A DNA stretch of 9,504 nucleotides from Candidatus Lernaella stagnicola (lineage in GTDB: Bacteria > Lernaellota > Lernaellaia > Lernaellales > Lernaellaceae), in contig JAVCCK010000047.1 in NCBI GenBank assembly GCA_030765525.1, positions 1 through 9,504 on the forward strand. The letters are read 5' to 3'. Below the pieces are notes generated by a model that was not told the origin of the DNA, searched no databases, and saw nothing but the letters and a program-made list of their open reading frames with translations. The translations under genes were made by a program, and so were the position numbers. Shown here in pieces: positions 5,743-9,504 of this stretch (the stretch's first letter is position 1; every line of letters begins with the position of its first letter).

Positions 5743-6897
5743 ATGCAACCCAATACCTTTGTCGAGCTTCACATTCTGCAGAACTTCGCCCCGGCCAACC
5801 TCAACCGGGACGACACGAACACCCCCAAAACCTGCGACTTCGGCGGGCACCGGCGTGCCCGCATCTCCAGCCAGTGCATCAAGCGCTCGATCCGCACCCA
5901 TCCGCTTTTTGAGCAAATCCTCGAAGGCAACGTGGGCATTCGCACCAAGCTACTCGTTCGCGAACTGAAAAATAATCTGCTGGAAAAAGATTTCGCCGAA
6001 TCCGACCTCGACGCCATCCTGCCACTCTTTGTCGGCGGGGCGATTTCTGGGATGGACGGCGACAAAACGAAAGTCCTCTTCTACCTCGGTCGTGATGAAA
6101 TTGGGCGTTTGGCGGGGCTGGTGGCGGACAACTGGGGGCGCCTACAAGAGTTCATCGCCGGCCAGGCCGACACCGCCGACGCCAAAGCGAAAAAGAAAGC
6201 TGCGGCTGAGGCAAAAGCGTTCTTCAGCGAAATCACCAAAGATTATCAACCGGGCACAAAAGTCGCCGACGTGGCCATGTTCGGACGCATGCTCGCCGAA
6301 CACCCGAACTACAACGCCGAGGCCGCCTGTCAGGTTGCGCACGCCATCTCCACCAACCGGGTCAACGTCGAAATGGACTTTTTCACCGCCGTGGACGATC
6401 TACAACCCGATGAAGAAACCGGCGCGGGGATGATGGGAACCATCGAGTTCAACAGTTCGTGCTTCTACCGCTACGCCGTCATCCACTTGAACCAATTGCT
6501 GGCCAACATGGACCAGGATTCCGACCTCGCCAAAACATCCATCGAGGCCTTCATCCGCGCCGCCGTCGCCGCGATTCCGACCGGCAAACAAAACGGTTTC
6601 GCCGCTCAGAATCCGCCAAGCTTCGTGATGGCTACCGTACGCCGTACGGGTAGCCCGTGGTCGTTGGCCAACGCCTTCATCACGCCGGTCTATGTGGGCC
6701 GACAAGGCAATCTCGTGGAAAAATCAATTGAAGTGCTGGCCCGGCACTGGGATGAACTGGCCAAAATGTACGGCGCCGATGGGCTGGCCGCCGCGCCGGT
6801 GTGCGTCCTGGGCGAAGCCCAACTCCACGGATTGGCCGACGGCCGCGTCGACTCCATCGACCAACTCATCGCCAAGGTCATGGAGACACTCCAATGA
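5743..6897 (+). CDS. cas7e: Cas7e (Cse4/CasC), Cascade backbone subunit
   Basis: Backbone protein, six copies per Cascade, which coats the guide and flips out every sixth base. The product is 384 aa, about 20 longer than E. coli CasC. The N-terminus carries the signature LNRDD (20-24), FGGHRRARISSQCIKR (33-48), and later VRRTGSPWSLANAF near residue 305. The extra length lies partly in an Ala/Lys-rich segment at about 142-160 (AKAKKKAAAEAKAF). SD AAGGAG at 5730-5735 supports the start. The stop overlaps the cas5e start in ATGA. A near-perfect inverted repeat lies within the coding sequence at 6631-6654. Confidence 0.96.
   Translation: MQPNTFVELHILQNFAPANLNRDDTNTPKTCDFGGHRRARISSQCIKRSIRTHPLFEQILEGNVGIRTKLLVRELKNNLLEKDFAESDLDAILPLFVGGAISGMDGDKTKVLFYLGRDEIGRLAGLVADNWGRLQEFIAGQADTADAKAKKKAAAEAKAFFSEITKDYQPGTKVADVAMFGRMLAEHPNYNAEAACQVAHAISTNRVNVEMDFFTAVDDLQPDEETGAGMMGTIEFNSSCFYRYAVIHLNQLLANMDQDSDLAKTSIEAFIRAAVAAIPTGKQNGFAAQNPPSFVMATVRRTGSPWSLANAFITPVYVGRQGNLVEKSIEVLARHWDELAKMYGADGLAAAPVCVLGEAQLHGLADGRVDSIDQLIAKVMETLQ
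6631..6654. repeat. Inverted repeat inside cas7e
   Basis: GCTACCGTACG (6631-6641) is followed after one base by CGTACGGGTAGC (6643-6654), its reverse complement apart from one extra G. As RNA it could form a bulged stem with a CGCCG loop. It encodes part of a conserved Cas7e segment (ATVRRTGS), so constraint from the protein may explain it, and no T-tract follows. Confidence 0.5.
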
Positions 6898-7583
6898 GTA
6901 CGCTGCTGCTGCGACTGGCCGGCCCCATGCAGTCGTGGGGCACGCGCAGTCGCTTTTCCACCCGCGACACCGAGCGCGAACCGTCCAAAAGCGGTGTCAT
7001 CGGCTTGTTGTGCGCGGCCCTGGGAAGACCGCGTCACGAAGCGATCGACGACCTGGCCACGCTGCGCATGGGCGTGCGCGTCGATCACGAAGGAACCGTA
7101 TGCGCCGACTTTCACACCGCCGGCGGCGGGCGTTGGAAAGGAAAACCCTACGGAGTGGCCAAAGCAAGCGGTGCCGTGCCGACCGAAGCGAACTACGCAA
7201 AGATGACCGTCCTCTCCACGCGCTATTACCTGGCCGACGCCGACTTCGTTGTCGGTTTGGAAGGCGATGAGGCGTTGCTGGCAAGCCTCGAGGGCGCACT
7301 GAAAAATCCCGTGTGGCCTTTGTACCTGGGACGCAAATCGCACGTGCCCGCCGCACCGATCCGGCCGCTGATGGTCGATCAACCTCTTGAACAGGCGCTG
7401 CGACAAGCTCCCTTCAAGCCCCGCAAGAAGAAAAACTCGTCGCATGACTTACGCCTCGTACTCGAATGCGACCCCGGCGAAGGCGAAGTGCGCCTCGACC
7501 AGCCCCTGCACTTCGCCGAGCGATCCTTCGCCCAACGACACGTGCGGCATATCTTCATGCCCGCGCCACAGCAGGAGGAGTGA
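6894..7583 (+). CDS. cas5e: Cas5e (CasD), crRNA 5'-handle-binding subunit
   Basis: Cascade subunit that caps the 5' handle of the crRNA and contacts Cas8e and the first Cas7e. The product is 229 aa from the ATG at 6894, close to the 224 aa of E. coli CasD. The N-terminus MSTLLLRLAGPMQSWG and the following SRFSTRDTEREPSKSGVIGL are strongly typical of Cas5e. Longer in-frame starts such as 6801 would overlap cas7e by almost 100 bp and give an Arg-rich unrelated N-terminus, so they are rejected. The ATGA overlap with cas7e and GGAG at 6882-6885 indicate coupled translation. Only two bases separate its stop from the cas6e ATG. Confidence 0.95.
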   Translation: MSTLLLRLAGPMQSWGTRSRFSTRDTEREPSKSGVIGLLCAALGRPRHEAIDDLATLRMGVRVDHEGTVCADFHTAGGGRWKGKPYGVAKASGAVPTEANYAKMTVLSTRYYLADADFVVGLEGDEALLASLEGALKNPVWPLYLGRKSHVPAAPIRPLMVDQPLEQALRQAPFKPRKKKNSSHDLRLVLECDPGEGEVRLDQPLHFAERSFAQRHVRHIFMPAPQQEE

Positions 7584-7585
7584 CC

Positions 7586-8206
7586 ATGTACCTCTCGCGA
7601 TTGCAGCTTAACCCGAAGTCGCGCCTTGCGCGGCATGACTTCGCCTCGGGATACCAAATGCACCGCACGCTTTCCCGCGCCTTTCCCGACGCGGATCAGG
7701 GCGGCTGCGGCAAGGTTCTCTTTCGCGCCGAAATGCAAGCCGGTGCCGGGGAAATCATCGTCCTGGTCCAGTCGGAAAAGAAACCCGACTGGCGGGCCGT
7801 GGCCGGTCGGCATCTGCAATACTTGTCCCAACCGCCGGAAAGTAAGCCGTTTGATCCGGCCTTTTTCAGCGGTCAACGACTGCGCTTCCGCCTGCGCGCC
7901 AACCCCACCCGCAAAGTGAACGGCAAACGCCTCGGACACCTGACGGCCGAGCACCAACAGTCTTGGTTCGAACGCAAAGGCGAGCACTGCGGCTTCGCCG
8001 TGCAGGGCGTCATGATCCGTTCCAACGGCCTGCAAAAAGATGAGGGAAAGTCGGGTCCAAATGAGATGACCTTCGTCGACGTCACTTTCGACGGCGTATT
8101 GGAAGTGACCGATCCCGAACGTTTCGGCCGCGCCGTGCGGGAGGGCATCGGCTCGGGCAAAGGTGTCGGCTTCGGTTTGCTCAGCGTGGCCCCGGCCGGC
8201 GGCTGA
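7586..8206 (+). CDS. cas6e: Cas6e (Cse3/CasE), pre-crRNA endoribonuclease
   Basis: Metal-independent RNase that cuts each repeat at the 3' base of its hairpin, leaving an 8-nt 5' handle, and stays bound to the crRNA 3' hairpin in Cascade. The product is 206 aa (E. coli 199). The motif GYQMHRTL places Y23 and H26 as the expected catalytic residues, and the glycine-rich loop GIGSGKGVGFG lies at 187-197 near the C-terminus as in RAMP proteins. The start is set by SD AGGAGGAG at 7573-7580; upstream in-frame starts would read through cas5e. Likely substrates are the array repeats at the right end and, by inference, the two degenerate repeats in the cas3-cas8e gap. Confidence 0.96.
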   Translation: MYLSRLQLNPKSRLARHDFASGYQMHRTLSRAFPDADQGGCGKVLFRAEMQAGAGEIIVLVQSEKKPDWRAVAGRHLQYLSQPPESKPFDPAFFSGQRLRFRLRANPTRKVNGKRLGHLTAEHQQSWFERKGEHCGFAVQGVMIRSNGLQKDEGKSGPNEMTFVDVTFDGVLEVTDPERFGRAVREGIGSGKGVGFGLLSVAPAGG

Positions 8207-8209
8207 CCC

Positions 8210-9256
8210 ATGCGCGACCTACATGAGTTGCCGAAGCTGCGCGACGGCCTGAGCTACCTCTACGTCGAACACGCACGCATCGAGCAGGAGGCCAAGGCCA
8301 TCGCCTTATTCGACCAGGAAGGCATCACGTCTGTGCCGGCCGCGTCCTTGGCCGTACTGATGCTGGGCCCCGGAACGTCCATCAGTCACGCTGCCGTGCG
8401 TGCCTTGGCGGAAAACGGCTGCTCGATCCTTTGGTGCGGTGAAGCCGGCGTGCGCTGCTACGCGCAAGGAACCGGCGAGACCCGAAAAGCCAAACACATC
8501 TTGCGCCAGGCCCGGTGGCATGCCGACCCCGCCCGCCACCGCCAGGTCGTTGTCAAAATGTATCGCATGCGGTTTCGTGAACGACTTCCGCCGAACCTCT
8601 CCCTCGAGCAAATTCGAGGCATGGAAGGCGTGCGCGTGCGCGAAGCCTACCGGCAGGCCGCCGAACGTTACGGCGTCGTGTGGCACGGGCGATCCTACAA
8701 CCGCCAGGATTGGCGCTCGGGCGATACAATCAACCGCGCGCTATCGGCGGCTAACTCCTGTTTGTACGGTATTTGCCACGCGGCGATTGTCTCGGCCGGA
8801 TACTCCACCGCCTTGGGATTCGTTCATACCGGCAAACAACTTTCCTTCGTGTACGACGTGGCCGATCTCTACAAAACCGAAGTCTCCGTGCCCGTCGCCT
8901 TTCGCATAACGGCCGAAGGCCCCACGAAGCTGGAACAGGAAGTGCGCCACGCCTGCCGCGACATCTTCTATGAAGTGCGCCTGCTGGCCCGCATCATGGA
9001 CGACCTAGCCAGCCTTTTCGTAACCGACATAGAAGAATCAACAGACGACGATGGCCAAACCGCAGACGTGGATGCCGACGGCGCCGCGCCCGGTGAACTC
9101 TGGGACCCCGACAACGACCACGTAGCCGGAGGACAAAACTATGGTGGTGATGATTCTGGAAAGTGTGCCGACGAGTCTGCGAGGCGAACTGACAAAGTGG
9201 CTGATCGAACCAAAGGCGGGAGTCTTCGTGGGGAAGGTGAACGCGATGGTTCGTGA
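8210..9256 (+). CDS. cas1: Cas1 (type I-E) integrase with long C-terminal tail
   Basis: Catalytic subunit of the Cas1-Cas2 spacer integrase. The product is 348 aa, longer than E. coli Cas1 (305 aa). The active site is intact: E139 in RGMEGVRVR, H206 in GFVHTGKQLSFVYD, and D216 and D219 in VYDVAD. The body ends near LWDPDNDHVAGGQNYG (298-312). Residues from about 311 on overlap cas2 by 116 bp in another frame and form a polar, charged tail of low complexity. The start at 8210 is three bases after the cas6e stop with no clear SD, so translation is probably coupled. The tail could be genuine or the result of losing an earlier stop. Confidence 0.96.
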   Translation: MRDLHELPKLRDGLSYLYVEHARIEQEAKAIALFDQEGITSVPAASLAVLMLGPGTSISHAAVRALAENGCSILWCGEAGVRCYAQGTGETRKAKHILRQARWHADPARHRQVVVKMYRMRFRERLPPNLSLEQIRGMEGVRVREAYRQAAERYGVVWHGRSYNRQDWRSGDTINRALSAANSCLYGICHAAIVSAGYSTALGFVHTGKQLSFVYDVADLYKTEVSVPVAFRITAEGPTKLEQEVRHACRDIFYEVRLLARIMDDLASLFVTDIEESTDDDGQTADVDADGAAPGELWDPDNDHVAGGQNYGGDDSGKCADESARRTDKVADRTKGGSLRGEGERDGS

Positions 9257-9422
9257 TCGCCTGTGGGAAAAAGTCGTCAAGAAAAAACGCAGCGGCGGAT
9301 GCCTTTTGGTGTATCCCGCCAATAACGAACAGGGCTTCCTCGTGCGCTCGACGGGTAAAACCGACCGAACCATCGTCGACTACGAAGGACTTACCCTGGT
9401 TTTGCGACCAAAAACATCGTAA
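9141..9422 (+). CDS. cas2: Cas2 (type I-E, CasF-like)
   Basis: Structural partner of Cas1 in spacer acquisition; the Cas2 dimer bridges two Cas1 dimers and sets spacer length. The product is 93 aa, the normal size for Cas2e. The sequence MVVMILESVPTSLRGELTKWL, with the Glu at position 7, then PKAGVFVG and W42, is characteristic of the type I-E family and distinct from other Cas2 types. SD GGAGG at 9128-9132 supports the ATG at 9141, which lies inside the cas1 reading frame. The stop at 9420-9422 is only 9 bp before the first CRISPR repeat, leaving no room for a separate leader. Confidence 0.96.
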   Translation: MVVMILESVPTSLRGELTKWLIEPKAGVFVGKVNAMVRDRLWEKVVKKKRSGGCLLVYPANNEQGFLVRSTGKTDRTIVDYEGLTLVLRPKTS

Positions 9423-9431
9423 TTTCGAAGA

Positions 9432-9504
9432 GTCTTCCCCACACACGTGGGGGTGAACCGTGGAGGAGCCCTGATGGCCCGCGATATCCGCAGTCTTCCC
9501 CACA
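9432..9504 (+). CRISPR. Start of type I-E CRISPR array (truncated by window end)
   Basis: A 29-nt repeat (9432-9460) begins GTCTTCCCCAC and ends GTGGGGGTGAACCG, and recurs from 9493 for 12 bases until the window stops. The spacer between them is 32 nt (9461-9492), giving the 61-nt period of type I-E. The stem is CCCCAC (9437-9442) with GTGGGG (9447-9452), and the 8-nt handle is GTGAACCG (9453-9460). The CCG ending shows the guides read on the plus strand, so this is the leader-proximal end. Because A precedes both repeats, a 30/31 division is also possible. Confidence 0.97.
9461..9492 (+). other. First CRISPR spacer
   Basis: The 32-nt spacer begins TGGAGGAGCC and ends GATATCCGCA. As the leader-proximal spacer it would normally be the most recent acquisition. 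No matching protospacer was noticed elsewhere in the window, and its source cannot be identified from this sequence. Confidence 0.9.

Overview
The window holds an almost complete type I-E (E. coli/Cascade-type) CRISPR-Cas locus on the + strand of a GC-rich bacterium. The gene order is cas3 - cas8e (cse1) - cas11 (cse2) - cas7e - cas5e - cas6e - cas1 - cas2 - CRISPR array. All eight proteins keep family-typical sequence, and the key catalytic motifs visible in Cas3, Cas6e and Cas1 are intact, so the system looks functional. The host lineage cannot be fixed from this sequence alone. The GC-rich coding regions, strong AGGAGG-type ribosome binding sites and IS21-like terminal repeats fit a proteobacterial (for instance deltaproteobacterial) or similar GC-rich host, but this is inference.

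Layout. Bases 1-433 carry two copies, exactly 380 bp apart, of a paired repeat that resembles the transposase-binding end of an IS21-family insertion sequence. No convincing gene lies between them. Bases 434-838 are a non-coding leader with a good sigma70-like promoter (632-660) ahead of cas3 (839-3469). The cas3-cas8e gap (3470-3665) is the regulatory centre of the locus. The genes cas8e to cas2 (3666-9422) follow with gaps of at most 15 bp or with overlaps and form one operon. A CRISPR array (29-nt repeat, 32-nt first spacer) starts only 9 bp after the cas2 stop and runs off the window.

Main discovery. The cas3-cas8e gap contains a degenerate mini-CRISPR that ordinary array finders would miss: two diverged repeats (3526-3554 and 3588-3616) around a 33-nt spacer. 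Both keep the 6-bp repeat stem, one of them through a compensatory double change. The first 13 nt of this spacer match 3493-3505, about 50 bp upstream, at 11 of 13 positions. The only mismatches fall at positions 6 and 12, the positions that type I-E Cascade flips out and does not read. The matched site lies in a candidate promoter and also covers the start of a 15-19 codon mini-ORF that begins AUG-CUA-ACA-ACA-ACA. This is the architecture expected of a crRNA-like regulator (CreR-type autorepression of cas genes) or of a CRISPR-controlled CreTA RNA toxin-antitoxin guarding Cascade, here in a type I-E locus.

How the parts would work together: Cas6e cuts array (and probably mini-array) transcripts. 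Cas8e, Cas11, Cas7e, Cas5e and Cas6e assemble on the guide as Cascade, Cas3 degrades fully matched targets, and Cas1-Cas2 add spacers. A partly matched guide from the mini-array would let Cascade bind but not trigger Cas3, so it would repress the promoter upstream of cas8e or keep a toxic mini-ORF silent.
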